Below, piece by piece: positions 22,837 to 34,798 of a DNA stretch of 64,000 nucleotides. Made by a program: the position numbers and the translations under genes. The stretch's first letter is position 1. Each line of letters begins with the position of its first letter. The notes beneath the pieces are model-generated. The model was given only the letters and a program-made list of their open reading frames with translations. It had not been told where the DNA came from and did not search any database. Source of the stretch: Carettochelys insculpta (Eukaryota > Chordata > Testudines > Carettochelyidae); assembly GCF_033958435.1 (NCBI RefSeq), contig NC_134137.1:242652501-242716500 (forward strand), given 5' to 3'.

Positions 22837-23090
22837 GGTTTGTGAGCAATGGGTCTATAACACAGCAATGGGTCTTTTACAGGAACAGGGCTTCTCTCTC
22901 TCTCTCTCTCTCTCACACACAGGTTTGTGAGCAGTGTGTCTATAACACGAACAGGGCTTCTTTCCTCCCCACCCACCCCCACACAACGGTTTGTGAGCAG
23001 TGTATCTGTGACACTAGCAGCGCTTCTCTCTCTCTCCGTCCCTCTCACACCCGCGCACACAGGTTTGTGGGCCGTGTGTCTAGCCCTCTA
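21911..23090 (+). repeat. Minisatellite of 16 units with CT/CA tracts
   Basis: Sixteen units of 54-98 bases, starting near 21929, 22004, 22099, 22180, 22249, 22303, 22374, 22444, 22542, 22602, 22675, 22760, 22838, 22923, 22989 and 23063. A typical unit is GTTTGTGAGCAGTGTGTC, TATAACACGAACAGGGCTTC, then a variable (CT)n and (CA)n tract ending CACAG. Variants read GTATCTGTGACACTAGCAGC, or carry an extra AGCAATGGGTCTTTTACAGG stretch. The variants are interspersed, suggesting higher-order duplication. Long open frames on both strands (up to 270 codons) are a by-product of the repeat. Confidence 0.95.
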
Positions 23091-23830
23091 ACCGCGCTGC
23101 CCCAGGGTGACACTGGAGGGGTTGCTTTGCAGCGTCACCTCCTGCAGAGCCGATGGCTAGGGCGTGGGGGGTCCCTGCGGATCGCCGCTGGCTCGCGGGG
23201 AGCTCCCTGCGGGACTGGCTCTGGCGTCCGGGGGAGCCGCACCTGTCCGGCGAAGCGGTGACTGGGATGACCGTCCCGCCCTGTCCCCGTGTGCGGTGCC
23301 CCGGCCGCTTTGTGCTTGCGAGGTAACTGGAGCCGAGCCGAGCCGAGCGCGGCGCTCCAGCGAGGCGCGCACCAAGCGCGCTTCTCCTCCCGCCAGCGCC
23401 GGGGCCGCAGTGGCGCGTTTCGCGGCGGGCCCCAGGCGGGTCGGACCCGCGGGGGCGGGGGAGTGTCCCGCCTCGCTGGTGCAATTCCAAAGGCCCGGCC
23501 CGGCCCCCCGCGTCCGAGCGGGCAGGTTGCAAAGCAAGAACGGTCGCTGCGCTTGGCTGGGGAGGAGGCAGCCCGGGCCTGTGGTGATCTGGGGCGGGGC
23601 GGAGCGGCTGGGCCGCCTTGGCTTTGTTTTGTCTCTTTTGTTGTGCTTGTTGCTCCTTTGGGATCGCTCCGCACAATGCAGCCCCCGCGGGGTCGCTGCA
23701 GGAACTGTTAGAGTCGCTCCCGCCTTCCCCAGTCGCATTTGCGGGGGTGGATTGCTTTTCGTTTTCACCCCCAGGCCCGATGGCTCTGGCAAACGACCAC
23801 CGCACCACCCGGCAAGTGCTGACTCGTGGG
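23060..23830 (+). promoter_or_regulatory. CDKN1A: CpG island 2, alternative promoter candidate
   Basis: A second CG-dense block directly follows the minisatellite. It contains a tandem GC-box-like GGGGCGGGGCGG at 23591-23602 and a donor-like GAG|GTAACTGG at 23320/23321. The two islands may be one original promoter island split by the minisatellite, or two promoters. Predicted proteins in this block have no recognisable domains. Confidence 0.5.
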
Positions 23831-24774
23831 GGAAGGCTCTGCAAAGCTGCTGACTCCTTATCGTTTGTATTTGTCCTTATCTTCTGTCTTCTCCTTAGTC
23901 ACCGCCTGTAAAGGCCGTAGGTGGGAGGGAGAGCCAGGACTTGTTAGCTTAACAAACGCAGGAAAGCTAATGGCCTTTTTGACTTCCCAGAGCAAGTACA
24001 GAATAGGCCTGTATGCACTCAGGTCCCTATTTATATTTCTTGGCTATGTGAAAGGAGCCAAAAGTCCAACAATATATTACATTTGGTTGCCTCTGGCTGG
24101 GGACTTCCTTGTGGCTGGGCAGGAGAGCTGGAAGAGGGTGCTACACAAATGTGAATATCTTACAGGTGTTCCACCCCTGCCTATGCTTTCCTTCTTCCTA
24201 AGGGAGCTGACGGGTAAGAAAGGGTTACATTTCCCTGAACTTTGCCTAATATTTCCCCCAAATTCTGCATCCAGATAGGAACGCTTGGCAGGACCTCACT
24301 GGGAAAGTGTAGGTGCAAAAAGGGGATAGAAGCAAATGCGCCTCCACACTTACCCCACATCTAAAGGCGTGCCGTGGGAGTGTGATAACCCTGACCCTGT
24401 TGATTGGAACCCGGTGAACAGCACAGCAATTGCCACTTGAAAGCGCTTGCCTGGAATATGTGGCTTATGGGTTCCCAGGACTGGCAGCTGTGAGATGACC
24501 ATTCAGCTCTTCTTGGAGTTGTACCATACCTTGTGTCTGAGGGTATAGAGAGCAACTCCTACCCACTCCCATCCCTGCTGTCCTGAATCTGTACAAGGGG
24601 TGAGCCATTGGAGGACAGACTGGCACACATGCCTTTGCTGAGGAGGCAGATAATGTGGCAGGCATGACACAAAAAAGTTAGTGAAAAAGACGAGGTCAGA
24701 GTAATTTAAAATCAGGGAAGGTGGCTGTGCCTTGGTATTCCCCTGGAAAAGGTAAAAGTCCCAGCTACCTAGTG
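23831..24774. other. No coding exon recognised (probable CDKN1A intron 1)
   Basis: If the islands hold exon 1, this lies in intron 1. The open frame 23826-24278 shows no domain and no flanking splice pattern that I can support. Confidence 0.35.
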
Positions 24775-24960
24775 TAAAAATAATGATACCTCACTGTTAC
24801 AGAGCGCTTTTCAGCAGCCTATCCCATTTTACAGATTCGGAAATGGAGGCACAGAGCTGTGCGGCGACTTGGCCAGGGTCACATGCATCAAAGTCAGGAA
24901 TAAAAACCAAGACTCCCAGCATTCTGTGTAGTGGACCATACTACCCGAAAGGCAATTGTG
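24775..24960 (-). repeat. MIR-like repeat, antisense
   Basis: CAGAGCGCTTTTCAGCAGCC, CCATTTTACAGATTCGGAAA, TGGAGGCACAGAGCTGTGCG, then GGTCACATGCATCAAAGTCA follows the reverse order of MIR/L3-like repeats common in amniotes. Confidence 0.6.
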
Positions 24961-25764
24961 TAGCTGACAAAATAGGACTTGCCAACCACACACACACATT
25001 TTAAATTACATTCAAACTTTTTTCCCCTAAAAATTCGTTTCACTGTTTTGACCACTGATAAGAGATAGTTGAACTATTTTGACAGAAATGTTCCATGAAA
25101 ATTTTGAGGGGAAAAAGTAAAAATGTTTATGAATTAGTTTCTGACACACCCTAGTTGGCCTATAAGCAGAGGGAAATTAGAAATGGCTACCAATAATGCA
25201 CTTTGTATTCATGTTGAGGTCAATGGAGTTACTTGCATTAGTAAAGACTCTTCCCATGAATGAGGTTTGATTCATAGATCTGAAGGCCAGAGGGACCGCT
25301 ATGATCTAACTTGACCTTCAGTATAACAACAGGCCATCAGACTTCCCTGAATTAATTTGTGTCTGCATTTGAACACATCTTTTAGATAAATGTCCACTCC
25401 TGATTTCAAAATTTCTAGGGGTGAGTAGACAGGCCCAGTAGGTGTTAGCAAAACTCAGAAAAATCAGTGGTCAAGAGAGACTGAACCATAGTGGCCACAA
25501 AGAATTTCAAGGTTCTAAATATGTCATATGTAGAAAGTACTTTGGATTATTTTGTTTTTGCAGATTTGTAACACACAGTTTTAGACACAGAATAACATGT
25601 GGAACTCCTTGCCACAGTGTACCTAGAGAAACATTGGGGTGATCTTTCAAGTCAGCGATAAAGTTCCTATTGACTTCAGTAGGGCCAGGATTTCACCATA
25701 GATATTTATATGAGCACTGAAAACATCTACAGCTATCAAATATGCCCCCAGTTTGGCAAAGATC
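24961..25764. other. No gene; CR1-like piece at 25270-25440
   Basis: The stretch from TAGATCTGAAGGCCAGAGGG to ACAGGCCATCAGACTTCCCT, then GAATTAATTTGTGTCTGC, matches a CR1-type 3' region read antisense. The rest is unassigned. Confidence 0.45.
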
Positions 25765-25925
25765 CAATTCCTTGTCATCTATTATTATTATTGGTATTGA
25801 CTAGGACCCCATTGTGCTAGGTGTACGGATAAGATATAGCCATCTCATAGAGCTGGAAAGGACCTTGAGAGGTCACTGAGTCCAGTCCCCTGCACTCACA
25901 GCAGGACCAGTCACCATTCCTACCA
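25765..25925 (-). repeat. LINE tails, antisense (L3-like and CR1/SINE-like)
   Basis: TATTATTATTATTGG followed by GACCCCATTGTGCTAGGTGT is the reversed L3-like tail. It is followed at 25849-25915 by AGCTGGAAAGGACCTTGAGA and CCAGTCCCCTGCACTCAC, the reversed CR1/Cry I-type 3' end. Confidence 0.55.
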
Positions 25926-25934
25926 GATTTGTTA

Positions 25935-26145
25935 ATTATGCTGAGATAGGAATAAGGGGATTTCGAAATGTGCGGGGTCCTTTTGAAAAGTACCCCCGCG
26001 TAGCCAAGCCATGCACCATTGAAAGTGGCACTTTCGAAGTACTGCGGCCAGCAGCATGCTAAAGAGGCGCTGATCATTAGTATTCTTCGATTTGGCCATT
26101 AGCTTGGCCATTTTGAAGTTTTGGCCAAGTGTGGCCACAGCCAAT
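25935..26145. mobile_element. Half copy of the foldback Harbinger MITE
   Basis: GAATAAGGGGATTTCGAAAT, GCGGGGTCCTTTTGAAAAG, GAAGTACTGCGGCCAGCAGC and GGCCATTTTGAAGTTTTGG follow the right half of 2559-2994 in order, with more mutations. The left half is absent. Confidence 0.65.
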
Positions 26146-26610
26146 GAAGGCAAGACATTTTAGTTTAACCATGAAGTAAACTGCTGGGATCAACCCCAGA
26201 AAGGGGTATAGGGCTGACTTTGGTGAGTTTAAAAAAATAGCACCTGGTTTTCAGCATCTACCTCGGGGTTGTTCACCTCCATTAGTTACTCTAAAGGAAA
26301 AAAAATGTAGCTTTATTTGCAGTGAAGACAAAGCCTCAGCCTCCAGAATGGCCCAGCCAACTCCATCACCAGCACTATGTGAAGCACCCACAGTAAATAC
26401 ACCATTGGCTGAGGCTCTGGTCAGCAGAGTCCACTGAAGTCAAGTGAGAGTTTTTCATGACGATTAGAGATTGGCAGACATTTTTCCAAACTATTTCCAA
26501 GCATTTCCCTTAAAAGGATCAGAAATATCCCACCACTTGCTACATCCCCTATAGGTGCCTCTTGAACTGGACACACAAAAGGTGTCTGATGGTCTTTCTA
26601 TCTCTGGCAG
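26146..26610. other. Sequence upstream of CDKN1A coding exon
   Basis: No separate feature is recognised except the splice acceptor at its end: the pyrimidine-rich run before CTCTGGCAG ending at 26610. Confidence 0.4.
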
Positions 26611-27053
26611 GCAGTCATTGCTTTGTACGCTCGTTGGAGAGCGGTGGATTGGAGAGCAGATGGAGTGGAGGGCAGTGAAGGCAACCCGGGTACGAAGGAA
26701 CCTCTTTGGCCCCGTGGACCATGAGCAGCTGCAGCAGGACTTCCAACACATGCTGCGCAGCAGCATAGAGGGAGCACAGAAAAAGTGGAACTTTGACTTC
26801 TTACAAGACATGCCAGCAGAGGGGCTCTTACAGTGGGAAGAACTACAGAGCCGGGATGTTCCAGCCTTTTACCACAGCTGTGTGGTAGGTGAGGCTCGCA
26901 AGCCTTTGAAGCCCTTGAACCAGGGTATAGTCAAAGAGGTCAAGGGCCACAATTTTGCCACAGTGACACTGACTGAGAACCCCAAAGTTACCAAGAAAAT
27001 GCTGGGCAAGAAGAACCAAGCAGGGAAGAAACGGAGACAAACTTCCTTGACAG
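26611..27053 (+). CDS. CDKN1A: CDKN1A (p21-like) main exon; coding from 26660
   Basis: This exon encodes the first 131 residues of a Cip/Kip cyclin-dependent kinase inhibitor, which acts in the nucleus and cytoplasm by binding cyclin-CDK complexes. The start chosen is ATG 26660: it follows a CTCTGGCAG acceptor (ends 26610) and lies 11 codons before the cyclin-binding motif, as expected for p21. The in-frame ATG at 26555 lies before that acceptor and is disfavoured. Residues 12-20 (RRNLFGPVD) are the cyclin-binding RxLFG motif; residues 42-47 (KWNFDF) are the CDK-binding strand; residues 67-71 (VPAFY) correspond to the CDK ATP-site helix of the family. Basic KKRR at 123-126 precedes the PIP box. 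Donor CAG|GTGAGTG follows at 27054, splitting a codon after its first base. p27/p57 lack this PIP ending, so CDKN1A is the best call. Confidence 0.92.
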
Positions 27054-27927
27054 GTGAGTGAGATTTGTATTGTATGCTGTTCGGTGTGTCAAAACTATCT
27101 CTGAAAGCTTCTCCAGAATTTAATCAAAATAGGCCAGTAATTAGCCTCTTCTTAAATAAGGAACGCTTGAAATAAACCAAATGACATGACTGAATAGTCT
27201 TACATTTTTTTCCTATCAAGAGCCATGCCCTTTACTATACCCACCTATCCACAGGTACAAAATTATTTCTTTTCAATTGACTAATGATTTCCCCCAGAAC
27301 ATGTTTATGAAAACGCAGGCATACACAAGATGAAGATTTGCTGTTTCATACTGTAGCAGGATTCAACATCATCTGATGGGTTAAGGAAGATTGTCACAGT
27401 TTACATAAGAAGCTGGTTTTCTAAAGATCTTATCACCTGCAACTCCCAAAGGTATCTGTGGGACTGGTGAATGCTCAGAATATCAGAAGGTCAGGCCAAA
27501 AAAAGGTATGATTGCTCAGTCAAACTTAGGTCCAATCTGTTCTCTAGAATTAGACTGACCTACCTACAGTGCTCAGGGTTATGGAAAATTTGTGCCCTAA
27601 GCACTATCATTAGGGCAAGCTAAGTCTTGGTGCAGACAGATCAGATCAATTGTTCCATTAACCTAGCTACCATCTGTTGGAGAGATGGATTAATCAATCT
27701 GATGGGAAAAGCCTCTTCTGACTATAAAGAAGTGCCTACACTGTGGTGCTACCATGTCACAGCAGACAGGGCCATAGTGTAGGTGGGGGAGATTAGGCAA
27801 CTAAAGGGAAGGGAGCTATGAAGAGTAGTTAAGATGACTTATTCAAGGGCAGTCTGGATCTCAGGTTGGGTTGTCCAGCAAATCAATATGACTTTCCCCA
27901 GTTTTTTTCATAAATCTTCACAGTTAA

Positions 27928-28598
27928 GGTGACTACATGTCTTGTTTTTAAAGGGACAATCCCATATTAAGCAGAATGACCCAGCAGCCTCTGCTCTGCT
28001 CCACTCTGCTGCCATCTCCCAGGGCGGCTCAGTTGCTCCACTTCACTGCAGAGGCAGAAAGCGGAATGCCCCAACCCCAGTGCAGGCTGGCTGGGGAGCG
28101 CAGCTGGATACTATGCAGCTCTGCTGCCCTGCAGCTCCTGCTGCTGCAGTGAGTGCAGGGGTGCCTGACCCCTGCTGCCAGTCCCAGCCCACCCTGTGGC
28201 CTGCGGGCTAACCGGAGTTTGAGGGACCATCTGATCCTTAGGCCACTTGGATCAGCTGCCAAGGAAGCCCTTAAAGCGGGAGACCCAGGTGACGGCAACA
28301 AAACATCCTGTGTACAGAACAGGTCTACACACACCGCCCCAGGCCACAGAGGCATGCCAGTAGTGGTGCAAGGCTACTAGCTGGAGATACGGGCAGTGGT
28401 GGTAGGGGCATGTGTGGGGAGTGAAGAGTGCAGGCAGGGCCAGGAGAACACACAGAGACTCCCCACTCCTTCCAAAGCCCTGCCAGAGGGATACGTGCTG
28501 GCCCACTGGTGGGATTTGAGGACTCGCACTGGCCCTAAGGTAAATCAAATTTGAGATTCCTGATTTACACTTTAAAAGACAGGAGCGGTCTGGTTAAA
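27928..28598. mobile_element. Possible DNA transposon, non-autonomous
   Basis: The left end GGTGACTACATGTCTTGTTT, then TTAAAGGGACAATCCC, is echoed in inverted, eroded form at the right end (CTTTAAAAGACAGGAGCGG, then TCTGGTTAA). The interior is GC-rich with no domain. TTAA occurs at both flanks (27924 and 28594), but the right copy may belong to the element end. Confidence 0.4.
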
Positions 28599-29044
28599 TA
28601 AATATCATTGTCTTAAAAGCCAGCTGTGCGTTCTGAGGCTCTTTCACTGTATATGGCTCCTTGGGCAGGCAGAGTTAACCAGTAAAAATGCAGGCACTTT
28701 GCCACAGTCCCAGCTCATCTGAACATTCATACCATCACCATCTTGCTTCAGAATGGTTCCAACTTCTGTTCTGCTTCCATGAGAGCATTTCACAGCTGCA
28801 GCGTTGCAAGACAGCTAGGCTTTGGATCCTCTTTTCCAGGAACTGAACTGAGCTGTCCTTTTTGTAAGCCAGACTTCAGATGCTTCTGTGGTCAGAGCTA
28901 GAGAAGGAGAAGAGGGAAGAGAACGATATTGTCCATGCAGCACCATCTTCCCCCTTTCACGTGCCAGCTCCCATCCTTTTGTTTTCAGAGCACTGGGGGC
29001 TTGACTTTGGGGCTATCTACACAACGCATGCTACAGCAGCACTG

Positions 29045-32000
29045 TCACTCTCCAGATCATCGCCTTGTTGTGGTGAGCAGGCTTGTGTGTTTCAGTGAAC
29101 CCAAAAGCAATGCCGTAGGGAGTCTTGTGCTCCCAGCAGGTCACCCATGGTGCAAGATCAAGGGGGAGGGTCCAGACCAAGAATGATCCTAAAAGTCCTC
29201 ACAGCAGAACAGGCGGTGAATAGCAAGGGTAAATGCTACCGTGGCTGTGAAGGTGGATGATGGCTGCAGTGGACAGGAGACTCCCAGTCGTCATGGATCC
29301 CATCCCATTGGACTTGAGCCTTCTCTCCATCAAGAACCACATGGTGGCTGCACTGCAACAGTCCCCCCACATTAAAAGAAGTCATCTTCCTCTGCATACT
29401 ACTCTCCTAAATTTAAGACCTACAGCAAATGGCAAATGTTGACAGGAGCAGGATTGTGAAATCTGGAAGCTTTTAGTCATGGACCAGCATGTTGGCAGTA
29501 GATGTATGTAATACCGTTTTGAGGACAAAGGTGGTAGAATGGTCCAGCAGCTGCATCTATGACTGATCAGCCCTATAGAGGATCCGTTCTGCTCAGCCCA
29601 CATGGGGAGGGGGCTAGAAAAGGTGCCAAACATAATCCACCTCAACCCTCATGACTGGATAATCAAGTGTAGTGGGTTCACCTCTATGCAGTCGAAATTG
29701 AATAGTAAACTTTGGAACATGGAATATTCACACTCCAAATGGACAACCCAGACAATGGATGACCCAAAAAATGCATGGCAGTTGTCGCCTGTGAGCTGTG
29801 ATGATTCAACATCAATATAGCTGCCCTGGCAGAAGCACATAGACCAGAAGGACAGCAAAGAAAAGAAAGTGGAAGGTACACATTTTTCTGAAAAGGAACC
29901 CCAAAGGAAGAAAAATGAATTCATGGAGTAGGATTTGCCATCAAAATAGAAATGACAAAGATCCTATCTGAAGTCCCTTTTGACATCAGCAAGTGTCTCT
30001 TGACTCTCCGCTTGAAGTCTGCCAAAAAACCAACAGGCAGCTGTCGTCAGTGCTTATGTGGCAACTCTAGACACTGAAGATGACGTGAAGGAGAAGTCCT
30101 ACACCCAATTGGATACAGACCTCGAAGACATCCCCAAAGAGGACAAGATTATTCTGTTGGGGGATTTCAATGTCAGGGTCAGAAGAAACATGGACCTCCT
30201 AGCAGTCTACCATTGGGAGATAAGAATATGGTAACAGCAACTGCAATGGAGTGTTCCTCCTTACAAAATGTGCAGAACATGAGCTCCTCATCATGAACAC
30301 CCTCTTCCACTAGAAAAACAAATTTAAGACCTCACAGCAACATCCTAAATTGAAGCACTGGCACTTCATAGACTACATCATCATCTCTGCTTGGGATCAG
30401 CTTGATGTCCTTCTCACACATAAAATGACTAGTGCTGATGACTGCTGGACTGATCACTGCCTTATTCAATCCACAATGGTGATCAGGATTGCCACCAAAT
30501 GGAGAAGTCAGAGAAAACAGATCCAACGAAAGATTAACATGCAAGGTTTGAAGGACCCCACCAGACAAAGTGACTTCCAGTAGTGCTCCAAAGGAAGCCG
30601 TTGACAGTACACCCTAAAGATGCGGAAGAACACTGGTGTCAATTGAAAAATGCCATCATTGGAGCTTGTGGAGAAAGCATTGACCACCAGTCCAGGAAGC
30701 ATCAGGACTGGTTTGATGGGAATAATGTGGAAATTGAATTCCTGACTGAGGCAAAAAGGAAAGAGACTTTAGGAGGGCCTATCAAAGCGACACAATGGGG
30801 AGAGAAGCACATGCTAAGGCCAAGGCAGAAGTCCAATGTAAAACAAGGACTCTGAAAAACAAGTGATGGCCTGAAAAGGCGCAAGAACTCCAGCATCTTG
30901 CAGACATCAATGGTACAAGAGGTTTCTTCAGTGCTACCAAAGCTGTTTATGGACTGAGAAACCATGGAACCAATCCCCTGAGCTCACAGGATGGTACTCA
31001 ACTCTTGAAAAACAATGAAGCCCTTGCTTCTCGCTGGAGGGAATACTATAATGAGCTCTTGAACCGGCCCTCCATGGTGGTCCTAGAATCCCATGGCCAA
31101 ATCCCTCAGCAACTGCCTGGGGATGATCTTGCAATACTTCCTACCTTGAGTGAGCTTCCATCAAATCAGTGAAGTGCAACAAGGCAACCAGACTGGATGG
31201 AATCTCTGCTGAAGTCTTTAAAGAAGGTGAGCCAGAGCTCCACAAACAACTCCACCTCCTGATTCCCAAGATCTGGCATAGGGAGCAGATGCCACAAGAT
31301 TTCAGAGGCACACTGACTGTCAGTCTCTTCAAGAAGGGTGACAAGTTGGACTGTGGAACCTATCATGGCATCTGCCCCCCCGGCAACATAAGGGAAAAAT
31401 CTTAGCTCGAATCCTTGCAAACCAACTTCTGCCATTCTCAGACGAAATTCTCCCAGAATCCCAGTGTGGCTTCCAACCATTACGAGGAACAGTGGACATG
31501 AGCTTCACCACCCAGCAACTATCCAAAACATATGTATATATCATGAACAAAACCATGCCTTATACATGAGTTTCATCCACTTGAGCAAAGCATTCAGCTC
31601 AGTCAGTCATAGCACCCTGTGGACCATCCTGTCAAAGATCAGCTGCCCCAAAAAATTCATTAGCATCTTGAGTCTGCTTCATGAGAACATGACTGCCACA
31701 GTATTTAACAACAAGAGATCCCTAAGCAACTCCTCTGAGGTCAAAACAGGAGTCAAACAAGGCTGTGTAATTGCTCCATCACTGTCCTGCATCTTCATCA
31801 CCATGACCCTTCACCTCATTGATGGCAAGTTTCCAGATGGCGTGAAGATTGTCTGTAGAATGAATAGGAAGCTTTTCATCTCAGGAGACTGAAAGCTAAG
31901 ATCTCCACAACCTTGAACACAGAGCTCCAGTACTCAGGTAACAGCATGGTTGCTGCTCTTTCTCCCACAGCCCTTTAGACCATCTTAAGTGCCTTCGCTG

Positions 32001-32890
32001 AAGCATACAAGAATCTCTGGCTCACACAAAATATCAAAAAGACCAATGTGCTCCACCCCCACCCCCCAGTGGGACAATCTCTGTTGAAGTCTATGGAGAG
32101 CGGCTGGAAAATGTGGTGCACTTCCCATACTTTGGAAGTCATCTTTCCACAAAGTAAACATTGATGCAGAAATCCAGCACTGTCTGAACCTTGCAAGCTT
32201 TGCTTTTGCTTTCCTGAGACAAATGGTCTTGGAGAGCTGTAACATCTACCTGAAGACAAAAATTATATACCAAGCAGTGATTGTTCCAATGCTGCTGTAG
32301 ACGTATGAAACCTGGACAACATACAAGCATCATTTGAAGGCACTTGAACAATGTATCATCAACGCTGCCTCAGGAGAATCCTAAATATCTCTTGGGAGGA
32401 TAGGCGCACAAACACTAGCATCCTGGGAGAGTCGAACGTGACCAGCATTGAAGCCATTATCATTCATCAGCATCTTCGTTGGACTGATCATGTGGTTTGG
32501 ACATCTGATCAGCACCTCCCAAAACAGATTCCTTTTTCCATGTTGAAGGAAGGACAGAGGAGCGTTGGGAGACAGCAGAAATTATATAAGGACATGCTGA
32601 AGGCATACATGAAAAAGTGCAGCATCAGTGTTGATACTTGGGAGAACCTTGCCCAACATCATCCCCAGTGGAGAACAGTAATCCGTGAGAGGTGGCGCAG
32701 TTTGAGAGGTACCAGTGCAGTACAGATGAAGGGAGGCAGAAAAGATCGTCAAAAACTGCCTAACACCCTTCCAGCAGCTACTAACACCTGCCCCCTTTGT
32801 GATAAGATTAGCAGTTCCACAACTGAGCTGAACAGCCATCAATAGACTCACAAATAGGAGGGTGACATGAAGATGTCCTGCTTATTATCA
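29045..32890 (+). mobile_element. APE-type LINE, near full length but decayed, in sense
   Basis: Fragments in several frames follow the order of a non-LTR retrotransposon: a 5' non-coding part at about 29045-29400; endonuclease segments including KIILLGDFNVRV near 30146 and the DDCWTDH segment near 30440; reverse transcriptase fingers with a TVSLFKKGDKLDCGTYHG segment near 31320; VKTGVKQGCVIAPSLS near 31740; and the active-site region ELQYSGN near 31923, where related copies read YADD. The C-terminal part ends with a C2H2-type finger pattern (CPLC through SHQ, stop, TH) at 32790-32852. Many stops and frameshifts make it dead. Clade is uncertain. A second copy lies antisense at 56745-58960. 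Confidence 0.85.
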
Positions 32891-33059
32891 AGTGACAAGA
32901 GAGAGCAGCACTGTAGTGTAGATGTTTTCTACAATGAGAAAAGTAGGTAAGACACCTCCCTTGAGTGGTTCAGTAACTAGGTGGATGGAAGACTTTTCCT
33001 GTTGACTCAGCTGTGTCTGTATCTCCTGGACGTGTAGTTTAAGAAACTGGGGAAAAAAA

Positions 33060-33330
33060 TTTAAAAGGGATTGGTCTAAACTACCAAGTCAGTTCAAGCT
33101 AGCTACATCACTCAGTGATCTGAAAATTCACTCCCCTGAATTATGTTATTAAGCTGACCTAAAATCGGTGTCAACACCAGAAGTCTATTGGAAGAATTCT
33201 TCCAATATACCAAGAATTCTATTGACATAACTACTGCCTTCCACGGAGGTGAATTTATAACAGCAGTGGAAGAACCTCTTCCCTACAGCACTGCAGGTGT
33301 ATCACTGTAGCATTTCCAGTATAGAAAATC
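33060..33330. mobile_element. Decayed MITE
   Basis: GAAGAATTCTTCCAATATAC, TGACATAACTACTGCCTTCC and GGAGGTGAATTTATAAC follow an element type common in sauropsid genomes. Ends are eroded; CTGTAGCATTTCCAGTATAG marks the likely right side. Confidence 0.45.
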
Positions 33331-34798
33331 CGCTTGGGCACTTAGAGCCCAGAGCTTCAAAGGCAATTAGGACCCTAATTTCCACTGAAATCTATGGGAA
33401 TTGGATCCTTAAATATATTTGAGGATCTGGGCCTGGGCAGCTCCTACATGCACAAGTCTCTCTTGAAGATGGGAGTTGGGCTCCTTAATTATGTAGGTGC
33501 TTTTGAAAATTTTGCCCTGGCTAAAATTCATTATTGATGAATGTGAAGATAAAGCCATTGGAGTCATTTGTCGGTTTGACCCACCAAGTATATAATCCAC
33601 AATATAGTTCCCCTCAGCACAAAGTACATGAATTAACATTAGTAAGGATTATATTTTGTGAGAGCTTAGACATCCCAATTATTACTGTTGTTTCACTCCT
33701 CCTCCTCCCTGCCAAGAACTTCCTGTAATGTTTGCAGGCCTTTTTTCCCGGTAAATTAGCTGCTCAGACTCCCAACAAGATGTGGTATTATTTTGGATCA
33801 CCATTATACTTAATTATTCTCACCATAAATCAAACAATAGAACTTAATGAAATCAGTTGTAAGATTCTCTTTGCAGAACTTGGCTGTGGAAACCCATAGC
33901 ATTCCAGAGAGTATCCTCAGCCAGTAGTGTTCTCTGTAGAAATGAATACAAGCCATAAGCTTCTAGGACTTGCAACATACATTGCCAATTGGTTATGTGG
34001 GAAAGTGAAGCTGAAACTTTATGAGGACCCAATCCTCAGCTGGTTTAAATTGGAATCATTTTATTAAAGCCAATGAAGCCACTGTATACCAACTGAGGAG
34101 GTGGAACTCAGCCTGTAAATGTATAGATGTAATTTCAGCTACATTTGTCATGTTAACTACCAGAAAAATGTCTTTGTTTCTGTGTTTGGAAAAAAATGCT
34201 TTTTGATATGTTCACAAATTATTGAAGGCAGGTCATGGTACTGTCATCAAGATGAATTTTGAACTTGAAGCAGTAATTACACATTTTGTTATGGGTAAAG
34301 AATATAGAGTAGTCCCCCATAATTACAGAATGAGAGATAATTCGGTGTTATTGCAAGTTATGTGCAGTCTTCCTAGAGTTCTTATTTGATGCAATAGGTA
34401 GAACATGATTAGTAGAATTCAGCATGATTGTAATTCTTCTGATGTTGTTCTAAACTGCAGATCTATTTTAGGATGGTAAGCGAGCACTGAAAAATAACTG
34501 TTTATGCAAACACTATTGTGCTGGATCTAAGAGTCACAGAGTAAAATGTCACATTGGTCAGCTTGTATAAGAGGGTCTAAAGTACTTTGATCTATACTGG
34601 ATAAAAGCCAGCACATTTCCTGTGTTTGTTTGGTATTACATAGCTTTATATAGAACATATGAAAGTTATTAGTTTTGTTCCCATGTGGGCCTTACAGAAG
34701 CCTACCTGACTACTTTAGCTGTGAGACTATAGAGATTTCTTTAAAACATCATTCAGCAGTTCTGTAGTTTCTAATTCTGTTTGTTTGTTATTATACAG
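33331..34798. other. Unassigned intronic sequence
   Basis: AT-rich with no recognised repeat or exon apart from the terminal splice acceptor. Confidence 0.4.

Larger units (their letters stand above)
27054..34798 (+). other. CDKN1A: CDKN1A intron between coding exons
   Basis: A GTGAGT donor at 27054 and a TTATTATACAG acceptor ending at 34798 bound a 7745-base phase-1 intron. Human CDKN1A also splits its coding sequence inside the PIP box, before the DFY residues. Contents are a probable DNA element (27928-28598), a LINE (about 29045-32890), a MITE remnant (33060-33330) and unassigned sequence (27054-27927, 28599-29044, 33331-34798). Confidence 0.85.

Noticed and set aside
21911..23090. Regular repeat array resembling a CRISPR array
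   Set aside because: Units are tandem with no unique spacers, contain microsatellites and lie in a vertebrate locus.
22103..23261. Open frames of 107-270 codons across the minisatellite
   Set aside because: The products are Ser/Leu/His/Thr or Arg/Glu/Val/Cys repeats from CT/CA tracts and occur on both strands.
26555..26659. In-frame upstream ATG that would extend the CDKN1A protein by 35 residues
   Set aside because: It lies before a good splice acceptor ending at 26610, adds sequence unlike p21 N-termini, and 26660 gives the expected short leader before RRNLFG.
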